From contig CAYOZN010000010.1 of NCBI GenBank assembly GCA_964408455.1, positions 1 to 64,000 of the forward strand: 64,000 nt of DNA. The letters are read 5' to 3'. A program made the translations under genes and the position numbers. The stretch's first letter is position 1; every line of letters starts with the position of its first letter. The notes under the pieces are model-generated. The model was not told the DNA's origin, ran no database searches, and worked only from the letters and a program-made list of their open reading frames with translations. Below are positions 26,636-33,983 of this stretch, one piece after another. This DNA is from CAYOZN01 sp964408455. GTDB lineage: Bacteria; Planctomycetota; Phycisphaerae; UBA1845; UTPLA1.

Positions 26636-27367
26636 ATGACAGCGAACCACACACGAAGTCTCAGAGTTACTGCAGTTGCATTCATCGCTCTGTCTGCGTC
26701 GGCTGGCGTTGCGAGTGCCGCATTGGTGCCCTTTACGGAGAACTTTGCGGCAGGTCCGAGCGACTGGCGTCAGGCCGATGGCATCACCGACCTCAACTGG
26801 CTGCCTGCCGGCGGCCCGGATGGTTCCAGCTATGGCTCCGGCCTGTTCAGCTTCGTGGCTCAGGGCCCCGGTGCACAGCCTGCCATCCTGCGGGCGCACG
26901 ACGAGTACGGCGCCGCCGGCGCCAGCGGTGGGGCGTTCGTGGGCAACTGGCTCGCCGACGGGGCGACCGGTTTCAGCGCCTGGGTGCGCCACAGCGCTCC
27001 GATGCCGCTCACGTTCTACGCCCGCTACGCCTCGCCAACCAACTCGCCGGGCGCCGCGTCGGTCCAGTTTGCGCCGGTCCTGCCCAATACCTGGACGCAG
27101 TTGACCTTCGACCTGGCCTTCGGCACGCCCAATCTGTTTCTCGAAGGTGCTCCGTCGCAGACGCTCTACAACTCGGTCTTCTCGAACATCGGCCACGTCC
27201 AGATCGGCGCGCAGGTGCCGGACCAGTTGGCCGGCTCGCCATTGACGTTCTCCTTTGATGTCGATGGCGTGTCACTGATCCCCGAACCCGCCACGGCCTC
27301 GCTGGTGCTGCTGGTCGCCGGCGCGATGCTGACCCGTCGCCGCGTTCGGGGCGGTCGTCAGTCGTGA
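26636..27367 (+). CDS. PEP-CTERM sorting domain protein
   Basis: This 243-aa secreted protein has a Sec signal peptide (residues 1-28, LRVTAVAFIALSASAGVASAA), a beta-rich LamG-like body, and a C-terminal PEP-CTERM signal at about 216-243: PEPATASLVLLVAGAMLTRR, that is, Pro-Glu-Pro, a hydrophobic span and an arginine cluster. Such proteins are cut by an exosortase and usually glycosylated and released to the surface or matrix. No exosortase is encoded here. GGAGAGG precedes ATG 26636. It starts a three-gene plus-strand run with the dockerin-like and pseudopilin-like genes. Confidence 0.88.
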   Translation: MTANHTRSLRVTAVAFIALSASAGVASAALVPFTENFAAGPSDWRQADGITDLNWLPAGGPDGSSYGSGLFSFVAQGPGAQPAILRAHDEYGAAGASGGAFVGNWLADGATGFSAWVRHSAPMPLTFYARYASPTNSPGAASVQFAPVLPNTWTQLTFDLAFGTPNLFLEGAPSQTLYNSVFSNIGHVQIGAQVPDQLAGSPLTFSFDVDGVSLIPEPATASLVLLVAGAMLTRRRVRGGRQS

Positions 27368-27395
27368 ATCGCGACGTAGCGGAAGGAGCGCGCCG

Positions 27396-28544
27396 ATGAA
27401 GACCGGCTTTATCAGCATTACCCTGTTCACTGTTCTGATCGCGTCCACGGCGATGGGAGACACGCAGCACGCGTTTCCCGCCCCGTCGGACGACCGCTGG
27501 CATTACCCCTTCAATCCGTCGCCAGGCATCCGGCCCCGGGGTTCCACGTTCGGAACCGTCGGCGATCGCAGCCCGCAGGGCCTTCAACGCTTCAACGAGC
27601 GCGACGGCGTGATCATCCTTGCGTGGGACACATCCACCGTGATTCCGCCGGGGCAGGGGGCGGCGGCCTACCACGTCAAGGCTCTGTCCATCCGGCTCAC
27701 GCACGAAGCGGATGCGGAGTGGCCGGTCGATCTCAACGCCGACGAGTGGTTCACGTACGACGTCAACGCCGACGGATTTGTGAATGCCGACGGCATTGCC
27801 CGGGGGATGCCGGGCGATGTCGATGGCGAGAGCAGCGATCTCGACGCCGGACGGCCTTTCGAGCTGTTCGGCGCCGCCTTCGACCCGGCGGGACCCTTCT
27901 TCGACGAACTGACGTGGACCGAGACGTCGTTCTTCCAGGGCTGGAATCAGCAGGCGTCGCCCGTGCCGCGAAACCCGTATCCGTTCGTCTTTCAGGACGG
28001 CACGCTGAACCGCCTCCACTGCGAAGACAATGTCGCCGGCCTCCACAACCAGGCATTCGGTGTCGCGCAATTCACGCCGGTTCCCTGGGCCGTCGGCGAG
28101 CCGATCGACTATACGCCCGGCGCGCAGGCGACGCCGTTTGACGTCGAGTTCAACGTCGACCTGAGCCTCAGTTGCGGCGCCGTGCGCGATTATTTCGCGG
28201 AGCAACTCGATCGGGGGCGGATCATCGTCATCGTGACGTCGCTCTCGGAGACGTTCATCCAGGCCGGCGAGGGCTTCCCGGTTTTTTATCTCAACACGGG
28301 CGTGCCCGGAGAGAATCCGTTCCCGGCGCGCCTCGACATCACGCTGTCCGACGGCATTCCCGGCGACGTGGACGGAGATGGCGACATCGACCTGGACGAT
28401 GCCGCCATGCTGGCACAGGTCCTCCTGGCCCCGGACGCCTTTCCCCAGGATGTGCGGGAGCGAAGCGACATGAACGGCGACGCGGCGGTCAATGGGGCCG
28501 ACATCCAGCCGTTTGTGGATGCCCTGACGGGTTCAGGCTGTTGA
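27396..28544 (+). CDS. Secreted protein with dockerin-like C-terminus
   Basis: The 382-aa product has a signal peptide (residues 1-21, ending in STAMGD). A large uncharacterised body (about 25-320) contains one isolated Ca-loop-like segment (DVNADGFVNADG). The C-terminal pair of calcium loops is GDVDGDGDIDLDDA (about 327-340) and SDMNGDAAVNGADI (about 360-373), typical of dockerin type I-like endings common in planctomycete secreted proteins. No cohesin is seen in the window. AAGGAG precedes ATG 27396, 28 bp after the PEP-CTERM gene. Function unknown. Confidence 0.82.
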   Translation: MKTGFISITLFTVLIASTAMGDTQHAFPAPSDDRWHYPFNPSPGIRPRGSTFGTVGDRSPQGLQRFNERDGVIILAWDTSTVIPPGQGAAAYHVKALSIRLTHEADAEWPVDLNADEWFTYDVNADGFVNADGIARGMPGDVDGESSDLDAGRPFELFGAAFDPAGPFFDELTWTETSFFQGWNQQASPVPRNPYPFVFQDGTLNRLHCEDNVAGLHNQAFGVAQFTPVPWAVGEPIDYTPGAQATPFDVEFNVDLSLSCGAVRDYFAEQLDRGRIIVIVTSLSETFIQAGEGFPVFYLNTGVPGENPFPARLDITLSDGIPGDVDGDGDIDLDDAAMLAQVLLAPDAFPQDVRERSDMNGDAAVNGADIQPFVDALTGSGC

Positions 28545-28595
28545 ACGGAGTTTTTCGCCGGGCGCCGCCCGCGCGGTCCGCGAAGGAGCGTATCC

Positions 28596-29417
28596 ATGCT
28601 GAAGACGCGACAGGATAGACGCGGGTTCACGTTGATCGAGCTGTTGGTGGTGATTGCCATCATCTCGCTGCTGATGGCCCTGCTCCTGCCATGCCTCAGC
28701 TCCGCGCGAGAGCGCTCGCGGCAGGTCGCCTGCATGAACAATCTCCGCAGCATCTGGACCGGCGTGCGGATGTACGCGCTTTCGTTCGATGATCGCGCCC
28801 CGTACATCGAGGACTACGGGCCCGACGCCGATCCGTTCAATCCCGATCATCCCTTCGCCGTCGGCACTGTCCTCGGATCTTTCGTCCAGGAGGGCAGCTG
28901 GATTTGTCCGGGCGCGACCGCCGGCTTTCCTGCGAACGCGGGCGGCGGCTGGAAGATGACGTACTTCTTTCACGCTTCGAACACCATCAATCCCGCCGAG
29001 CCGTACGACATCGACACCGAGGACCACGCGCCGCCGTTCATGGGCGGGCCGAAGTACATCACCAACTATGCCCAGTTCGACGGTCGCCCCACGGAGGTGC
29101 TGGATGGCCGGCGCTACGTCGCGTCGTCGAACCCCACGTCGAACTATTCCAGCAGGATGAAACGCTTCTGGAACACGCGCTGGCCGCTGATTCGAGACGC
29201 GTTTCTCGCCAACGAAAATCCCGCGTTTTTTTCGCCGCGCTATCCGCATCGCGGCAAACTGGCGCCGCGCCGCGATCTGGCCAATTACCAGGCCACGTTC
29301 GAAACGTTGACCAACTACCGCGGCACCAACACCGGTTATCTCGGACTATTCGCCGACGGCACCGAGGTCGACCTCCTTCTGACGCGCCAGCCCGAGCAGC
29401 ACCCGCCCGGTTATTGA
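28596..29417 (+). CDS. Prepilin-type N-terminal methylation protein (pseudopilin-like)
   Basis: This 273-aa protein starts with a type IV prepilin/pseudopilin leader: RRGFTLIELLVVIAIISLLM (residues 8-27), where peptidase would cut after Gly and Glu5 of the mature form is present. The hydrophobic helix continues into SSARERSRQVACMNNLR, a pattern typical of the many pseudopilin-like proteins of planctomycetes. The C-terminal domain is beta-rich and of unknown function. AAGGAG before ATG 28596 repeats the leader seen at the previous gene, 51 bp upstream, so the three genes probably form one operon for secreted or surface proteins. Confidence 0.88.
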   Translation: MLKTRQDRRGFTLIELLVVIAIISLLMALLLPCLSSARERSRQVACMNNLRSIWTGVRMYALSFDDRAPYIEDYGPDADPFNPDHPFAVGTVLGSFVQEGSWICPGATAGFPANAGGGWKMTYFFHASNTINPAEPYDIDTEDHAPPFMGGPKYITNYAQFDGRPTEVLDGRRYVASSNPTSNYSSRMKRFWNTRWPLIRDAFLANENPAFFSPRYPHRGKLAPRRDLANYQATFETLTNYRGTNTGYLGLFADGTEVDLLLTRQPEQHPPGY

Positions 29418-29499
29418 CGCCGTTGTCCAGTTTCAGCCATCCGGTGGCGGCGCACGGCCGTTTTAATGCGAGGCAAGCGCTCGATGGCCCGCCGGCGCG

Positions 29500-29753
29500 T
29501 ATAATTGAACGTTTGGTATCTAAATATTTATCGTTGATTAGCTTACGGGATTCTTGAGGCCGCGGCGGCTGGAAAACAAAAATTCGCCCGTCGGCTGGAA
29601 TAAATGCATGCCCCGGCACCGTTCTAATACATGTCAGGGTAGGCGAGCCGCCATCTGACCGGCTTGGGGGCGGTTCACGCCAACCCTTCATCTTTCTCCT
29701 TCAGTTGCGTGTTGCCAGCGGATGATTGTCGGCTCGCCCATTCGCTGGTTTAG
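29500..29753 (+). ncRNA. Candidate small RNA or long structured 3-prime UTR
   Basis: An AT-rich patch with TATAAT (29500-29505) is followed by about 200 bases of GC-rich, self-complementary sequence and then a strong terminator at 29754. One 9-bp long-range pairing is perfect (GGCGAGCCG at 29642-29650 with CGGCTCGCC at 29730-29738), and CCAGCG/CGCTGG pairs at 29715 and 29743. No known RNA family is recognised. It could equally be the 3-prime end of the pseudopilin operon. Confidence 0.3.
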
Positions 29754-29789
29754 GCCCACTCGATGGTCGGATCGGGTGGGCTTTTTTAT
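29754..29789 (+). terminator. Strong rho-independent terminator
   Basis: An 11-bp stem (GCCCACTCGAT with ATCGGGTGGGC, one G-U pair) and a 6-nt loop are followed by TTTTTTATT. It lies 337 bp after the pseudopilin gene and 100 bp before the MFS-acyltransferase gene. It ends either the PEP-CTERM operon transcript or a separate small RNA. Confidence 0.85.
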
Positions 29790-29888
29790 TGCGCCGCGCT
29801 CGTTCGCGTCTTGATTGTCCACAACGCGGCCCGATGCTATGCTCGCCGCCACCGGCCAGCAGGCCGGCTGGCGTCCGCGCAATCCAAC

Positions 29889-31844
29889 ATGGCGACCGAA
29901 CTGTCCTCCACACTTTCCGACGCGACAGCCGATTCACGTCCGTCGTCCATCTTTCGGAACCGCAACTTCATTCTGCTCTGGATGGCCTACACCACCAGCG
30001 CGCTCGGGGATCATCTATCCGAGATGGCCCTCCTTCATATGCAGGGCGCCACGCAGCGGGCCGACAGCACGCGCGTGTCCGCGATCATGCTGTTTCAATT
30101 CATGCTGCCCTTTTTCCTGTTCGGCCCGGTGATGGGCTGGCTGGCCGACCGCCTCCCGCGGAAGCGCATCATGATCACGGCGGACCTGGTGCGCTCCGTC
30201 GTGATGTTCAGCTTCCTGGTCATTCTGCACGCCGTGTTCGATCGTTTCGCCGGCGCGAACTGGCGGGCGGTGCTGGAGCGGGACGGGCGCTTCCCGGCCC
30301 TCGATCCGTGGCTGTATGCCCTGCCGCTCTTTGTGCTGGGCACGTTCGCGGCCATGTTCTCGCCGGCTCGGGCGGCCATGTTGCCATCGCTCATCCGCCA
30401 GGACCAGATCATCCGCGGCAACGGTCTGATGAACGCGATGGGCCCCATTGCCACCATCGCGTCCTACCTGATCGGCGCACAGATCATCGCTGCGTACGCA
30501 AATCGCGGCCCCGGCATCCTCTTCACCCTCAACGGTTTCACCTTTCTCATCAGCGCGCTGACGATCATCCTGATTCTCCCTCCGCGGCGTCAGGCGGCCA
30601 TTGCGGCGGGGCCGCGCGAACGAAGCGGCCTCTTAGATGGTTTCGCATACTGCCGCGGCCATCGTCGCGTCGTCGAGTTGATCGCATTCGCCGTGGTCTT
30701 CTGGACCGCCGCCGCCGCGGTACGAAGCGTCGTACCCGCCGTCGTCGGACACGTGGGAGGAACGGTCGATGACATCGGCTACTTCAACGCCTCTCTGGGC
30801 ATCGGCATGCTCTCGGGCGCCATGCTGTTGGCGCTTCTTGGCGATCGCCTGAAGAGCGAGCTCGCCCTTTCGTGGTCGCTGGTGGGGGCGTCGCTGTCGG
30901 TGGCCTCGCTTGCCATCGCCTGGCAGGGTGGGCTGGGGCATCTCAGCTTTTATGCCGGGCTGTTCCTGACCGGCGTATTTGGATCGGGCGTGCTGGTCAG
31001 CGTCTACGCCCTGATCATGAAGATCGTGCCCGATTTCTTCCGCGGCCGCGTGTTCGGCGTAAAGGACCTGACCAGCATCGGCGGATTGCTTCTGGCGACG
31101 GGCTTCCTGGGTATCCCGCGGTGGAAGAACATCGACGAATACACGCCGCTGATCCTGTGTCTGGTGGCCGCCGGGCTCCTGGCCACCGGCGTGACGGCCA
31201 TCTACATTCGCCTGCGGCGCGGCAGATTCGGCCCGGTTCTGTCCTTCTGGAAGAACCTGAACGACTTCGGCTGCCGGCTCCTGCCGCGCGCCCGCCGAGA
31301 GGGTCTCTGCACCATCCCCGCATCGGGCCCCGCCATCGTCGTCGCCAACCACAACAGCACGCTCGATCCATTCGTGCTCACCAGCGCCTCGCCCAATCGC
31401 ATCATCGGCTTCATGATTGCCGCCGAATTCGCCCGGATTCCGTTGTTTTCGAGACTGGTGAGAGTCATCGACTGCGTGCCCGTCACCCGCAGCGGTCAGG
31501 ACACCGCCAGCATCAAGGCAGCCCTGCGGCACCTTCAGGAAGGCAAGCTGCTCGGCATCTTCCCCCAGGGCGGGGTGCGCGATCCGTCGGCGCCGATAGA
31601 AGTCCGAGAGGGTGTCGGAATGCTGGCACTGCGCAGCGGCGTGCCCGTCATCCCCGCATACATTGCCGGGCTGAAATACACGGAAAAAGTGATCGCCCCG
31701 TTCTTCTGGCGGCACAATGCCGTGGTGCGCTTCGGCCCACCCGTCGACCTGTCGAAGTGGGCCGGTCGCGAGAAGGACCGCGAGGCCTTCCGCGAAGTGG
31801 CGCAGCACGTCATGGCGGCGATTATGGCGCTGAAACCGAAGTAA
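29889..31844 (+). CDS. MFS transporter fused to PlsC-type acyltransferase
   Basis: The product is 651 aa. The N-terminal part (about residues 25-425) is a 12-helix major facilitator related to the lysophospholipid flippase LplT, with GWLADRLPRKRIM between helices 2 and 3. The C-terminal part (about 440-650) is a 1-acyl-glycerol-phosphate acyltransferase with the catalytic NHNSTLD motif (HxxxxD) and the FPQGGVRD substrate motif. Related LplT-Aas fusions also carry an acyl-ACP synthetase domain, which is missing here. The likely role is import of lysophospholipid and re-acylation from acyl-ACP or acyl-CoA. ATG 29889 is chosen because the upstream extension overlaps the terminator. Confidence 0.88.
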   Translation: MATELSSTLSDATADSRPSSIFRNRNFILLWMAYTTSALGDHLSEMALLHMQGATQRADSTRVSAIMLFQFMLPFFLFGPVMGWLADRLPRKRIMITADLVRSVVMFSFLVILHAVFDRFAGANWRAVLERDGRFPALDPWLYALPLFVLGTFAAMFSPARAAMLPSLIRQDQIIRGNGLMNAMGPIATIASYLIGAQIIAAYANRGPGILFTLNGFTFLISALTIILILPPRRQAAIAAGPRERSGLLDGFAYCRGHRRVVELIAFAVVFWTAAAAVRSVVPAVVGHVGGTVDDIGYFNASLGIGMLSGAMLLALLGDRLKSELALSWSLVGASLSVASLAIAWQGGLGHLSFYAGLFLTGVFGSGVLVSVYALIMKIVPDFFRGRVFGVKDLTSIGGLLLATGFLGIPRWKNIDEYTPLILCLVAAGLLATGVTAIYIRLRRGRFGPVLSFWKNLNDFGCRLLPRARREGLCTIPASGPAIVVANHNSTLDPFVLTSASPNRIIGFMIAAEFARIPLFSRLVRVIDCVPVTRSGQDTASIKAALRHLQEGKLLGIFPQGGVRDPSAPIEVREGVGMLALRSGVPVIPAYIAGLKYTEKVIAPFFWRHNAVVRFGPPVDLSKWAGREKDREAFREVAQHVMAAIMALKPK

Positions 31845-31929
31845 CAGAGCCCTGGCCTGTGGCCGGGGTCAGGCACGCCGTTGGATCCTGGTTTGACGTT
31901 CTTACTTTCGACGCTTCGACTGCGGCGAC

Positions 31930-32307
31930 TCAACGTGTTGCCTTCGCCGGCTCCACGATCGTCTTGAACCCGCCGTACGCCATCCGCTTGCAGTCAAACG
32001 GCATTTTCTGACCCTTCTTCATCATCTGCGCCAGCCGCGGGTCTTTCATCACCTTCGCATTCACCTTGTCGCGGTGTGCCCGCGACTTGTAGAGGACATA
32101 TGCGAATATGATCGTCTCGCCCGCCTTGGGCTTGATGTACGCCGAGAACGGCGTTATGCCCTTGATCTTCATGTCATCGCCCACGCACTCGCGATAATCC
32201 AGCGCGCCGTGATCCATCCAGACCTTGCATCCCAGTTTGGCCATGCGTCGATAGGCCGGCATGTTCTTCTTCGGGACCGGAATGACGAAACCATCAACGT
32301 AGGACAT
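31930..32307 (-). CDS. DUF1428 family protein (YbaA-like)
   Basis: This 125-aa cytoplasmic protein matches DUF1428 over its full length: MSYVDGFVIPVPKKNMPAYR at the start, DMKIKGITPFSAYIKPKAGE in the middle and MPFDCKRMAYGGFKTIV at the end. The family has a ferredoxin-like (dimeric alpha-beta barrel) fold and no known function. AAGGAGA before ATG 32307 supports the start. It is convergent with the MFS-acyltransferase gene and lies 36 bp after the MoaD/ThiS-like gene, probably in one transcript. Confidence 0.9.
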   Translation of the reverse strand: MSYVDGFVIPVPKKNMPAYRRMAKLGCKVWMDHGALDYRECVGDDMKIKGITPFSAYIKPKAGETIIFAYVLYKSRAHRDKVNAKVMKDPRLAQMMKKGQKMPFDCKRMAYGGFKTIVEPAKATR

Positions 32308-32343
32308 GTAAGTAGTCTCCTTGTAAATGTAGCCCAGGCCACT

Positions 32344-32640
32344 TTAACCGCCCGCGATCGCCCCAACCACCTGGAACGGCTCCTCCCCGCTCGCCACCGC
32401 GCTCGGCAGCGGCGACTCGGGATCATCGTGCGACAGGTCCTGCCGGCAGGCGAAGAAGCGGATGAACGGCCGCCGCTTCAGCGTGCCATGTTCGCGAATC
32501 GCCCCGCGCAGCATGGGGTAGCGCGTCTCGACTGCTTCCAGCACCGCGCGCGTGGTCACCGGCGGCGGCACGTCCAGCGTCACTTCGCCATCGACGCGGG
32601 CGAGCGTGCGGAGGTGAAATGGAAGGATGACGCGGATCAT
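32344..32640 (-). CDS. MoaD/ThiS-family ubiquitin-like sulfur carrier
   Basis: The 98-aa product ends in AIAGG, the Gly-Gly tail that MoaD/ThiS-type carriers use for adenylation and thiocarboxylation. The body has beta-grasp features: IRVILPFHLRTLARVDGEV at the start and VLEAVETRYPMLRGAI in the helix. The central insertion (ACRQDLSHDDPESPLPSAV) is typical of stand-alone MoaD-like proteins in cofactor or amino-acid sulfur pathways. No activating enzyme lies next to it. No strong ribosome binding site precedes ATG 32640, where the palindromic tandem repeats begin. Confidence 0.8.
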   Translation of the reverse strand: MIRVILPFHLRTLARVDGEVTLDVPPPVTTRAVLEAVETRYPMLRGAIREHGTLKRRPFIRFFACRQDLSHDDPESPLPSAVASGEEPFQVVGAIAGG

Positions 32641-32650
32641 GGCTGTCAGC

Positions 32651-32760
32651 AGAGCCGGCGTGTCTCCACGCCGGTCAGCTCATGGTCATAAGAGCCGGCG
32701 TGTCCTCACGCCGGTCAGCTCATAGTCATACGAGCCGGCGTGCCCTCACACCGGTCAATC
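32651..32760. repeat. 40-bp tandem repeats with internal palindrome (2.75 copies)
   Basis: Units start at 32651, 32691 and 32731. Each begins AGAGCCGGCGTG (the third CGAGCCGGCGTG) and contains a stem GCCGGCGTG / CACGCCGG (the third copy has CACACCGG). Units one and two differ at only a few positions. The array lies directly upstream of the MoaD-like gene. It is a REP-like palindromic repeat, not a CRISPR, because there are no variable spacers. Confidence 0.8.
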
Positions 32761-32802
32761 CCGATCATCATAGCCGTGACCCGCAGGGAGCGTAATCAGT
32801 CA

Positions 32803-33057
32803 TCAGGATTGACGTGATAGCCGGTTGAATGGCTCGAGGTTTTCGGCGCACACCGTCGCCAGAATCTCGCCACGCTCGCCCAGCGCCCGGAAGGGCAGCC
32901 GCTGCGTGAGAGCCGCCCCGGCGAATCTGCCGGACAGGTTGTCCGCCACATGGTGCCCATCCTGCGGCACCCAGCACGGGTTGTCGCGATGGACATCCTG
33001 CGCGAAGGCGGCGAAGCGGTGGAGGTCGTCGAGGGACTGCGGGCTGAGTAATCGCAT
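32803..33057 (-). CDS. Hypothetical 84-aa protein, probably a gene remnant
   Basis: ATG 33057 has a good GGAGACGTTA ribosome binding site. The protein reads MRLLSPQSLDDLHRFAAFA and then DVHRDNPCWVPQDG, a pattern reminiscent of the N-terminal part of GNAT-like proteins (acidic-Pro-x-Trp-Val-Pro), but too short to be a whole enzyme. A 129-bp segment of it is repeated at 33846-33974 at about 89 percent identity. It may be an expressed small protein or a 5-prime fragment left by a rearrangement. Confidence 0.45.
   Translation of the reverse strand: MRLLSPQSLDDLHRFAAFAQDVHRDNPCWVPQDGHHVADNLSGRFAGAALTQRLPFRALGERGEILATVCAENLEPFNRLSRQS
32902..33030. repeat. 129-bp dispersed direct repeat, copy A
   Basis: By hand alignment about 115 of 129 positions match the segment at 33846-33974, same orientation and no gaps. 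Copy A is inside the 84-aa frame. The two copies bracket the DUF433/DUF5615 pair. Confidence 0.75.
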
Positions 33058-33090
33058 TAACGTCTCCGGACATCGAGCGGCATTCAACAG

Positions 33091-33507
33091 TCAGGATTCG
33101 GGCGTCGATGTCGCTTCTGCCTCCGGCTGATCGCCACCATCCCTCGTAAGCGGCAGCAGCCGGCAGCGCGCAGCCCCCTCGCGCACGCTGATCAGCGCCC
33201 CCGAAGACAGCTCGATTGGCCAGCGACGGATCACCGTTTGAAGGTGCACGACCACATTGGCGGGCGTCATCCTGCGGAGGCGAAAGGACATGATGCTCGG
33301 CGCATTCCCCCGGAGCATCGCCATGAGCCGCCTGAAGTCCAGATCGTGGGCAATCAGCACGCGCGCTTCGCTCGCGGCCTTGCTGATGATCTCATCATCC
33401 GGCAGGCGGTGAAGACCCTGCTCGCTGAGGTGGATCGCGTCGTGCCCGTCGGCCCGAAGCGCCTCGACCACGTCGATCGAGATTCCCATGTCAGCGAGGA
33501 ACCGCAT
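33091..33507 (-). CDS. DUF5615 PIN-like toxin
   Basis: This 138-aa protein matches the DUF5615/Mut7-C-like PIN fold, a predicted ribonuclease toxin family. It starts MRFLADMGISIDVVEALRAD, where Asp6 is the first acidic site. It continues with DDEIISKAASEARVLIAHDLDF, which carries the further conserved acidic residues. The start overlaps the DUF433 gene by 17 bp, the usual antitoxin-first arrangement. About 40 C-terminal residues beyond the PIN-like core are unconserved. Confidence 0.85.
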   Translation of the reverse strand: MRFLADMGISIDVVEALRADGHDAIHLSEQGLHRLPDDEIISKAASEARVLIAHDLDFRRLMAMLRGNAPSIMSFRLRRMTPANVVVHLQTVIRRWPIELSSGALISVREGAARCRLLPLTRDGGDQPEAEATSTPES

Positions 33508-33754
33508 GGGCCGACTCGTCGAAGGGCATCACTTCTTCATCCACCGCCCAAGAGGCATACGACAGGGACTGGGCGATGTCCTCCGGCTCGAGATAGGGAT
33601 AGCTGCGGATGATCTCCTCGCGCGACATGCCCGCGGCGACCAGGTTCACCACCAGCGACACCGTGATGCGCATGCCGCGAATGCACGGCCTGCCCTGCAT
33701 GACGTTGGGGTCAATTGTGATGCGGTCGAAGGGGTTCATGATCGCTTGATCCAT
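33491..33754 (-). CDS. DUF433 antitoxin
   Basis: This 87-aa protein has the DUF433 signature: RITIDPNVMQGRPCIRGMRI followed by a helix-turn-helix-like AAGMSREEIIRSYPYLEPED. DUF433 proteins pair with DUF5615 toxins and are thought to neutralise them and repress the operon. ATG 33739 (MNPFDRI) is an alternative start. No good ribosome binding site is visible for either start. Confidence 0.88.
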   Translation of the reverse strand: MDQAIMNPFDRITIDPNVMQGRPCIRGMRITVSLVVNLVAAGMSREEIIRSYPYLEPEDIAQSLSYASWAVDEEVMPFDESAHAVPR

Positions 33755-33845
33755 GGATCATTCTAACCCGCCGGGGCTCGCCGCGGCAAGGTTGGGCCTT
33801 TGCACGAATGCACGCGAGTCTGGCCGTCAACCGAACGTGCCGCTA

Positions 33846-33974
33846 CTGCGTGACCGCCACCCCGGGGAATTTGCCCGACACGTTGTCCACCATAGGGTGC
33901 CCGTCCTGCGGCACCCAGCACGGGTCGTCGCGATGGACATCCTGCGCGAAGGCGGCGAGGCGATGGAGGTCGTC
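33846..33974 (-). pseudogene. Fragment paralogous to 32803-33057 (repeat copy B)
   Basis: Translated on the minus strand this gives DDLHRLAAFAQDVHRDDP and then CWVPQDGHPMVDNVSGKF, ending at a TAG at 33843-33845. It has no start codon of its own. It lies just after the TGA of the TPR-YggX gene and in the same frame. It is a decayed or duplicated piece of the gene at 32803-33057. Confidence 0.6.
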
Positions 33975-33983
33975 GGGGCCGGG

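Noticed and set aside
31849..31868. CCCTGGCC/GGCCGGGG hairpin as a terminator after the MFS-acyltransferase gene
   Set aside because: There is no T-run on either side and the stem is short. It may still slow the polymerase between convergent genes, but I would not annotate it.
32651..32760. Short repeat array considered as a CRISPR
   Set aside because: The units are directly adjacent with a near-constant 40-bp sequence and have no unique spacers. No cas genes are near.
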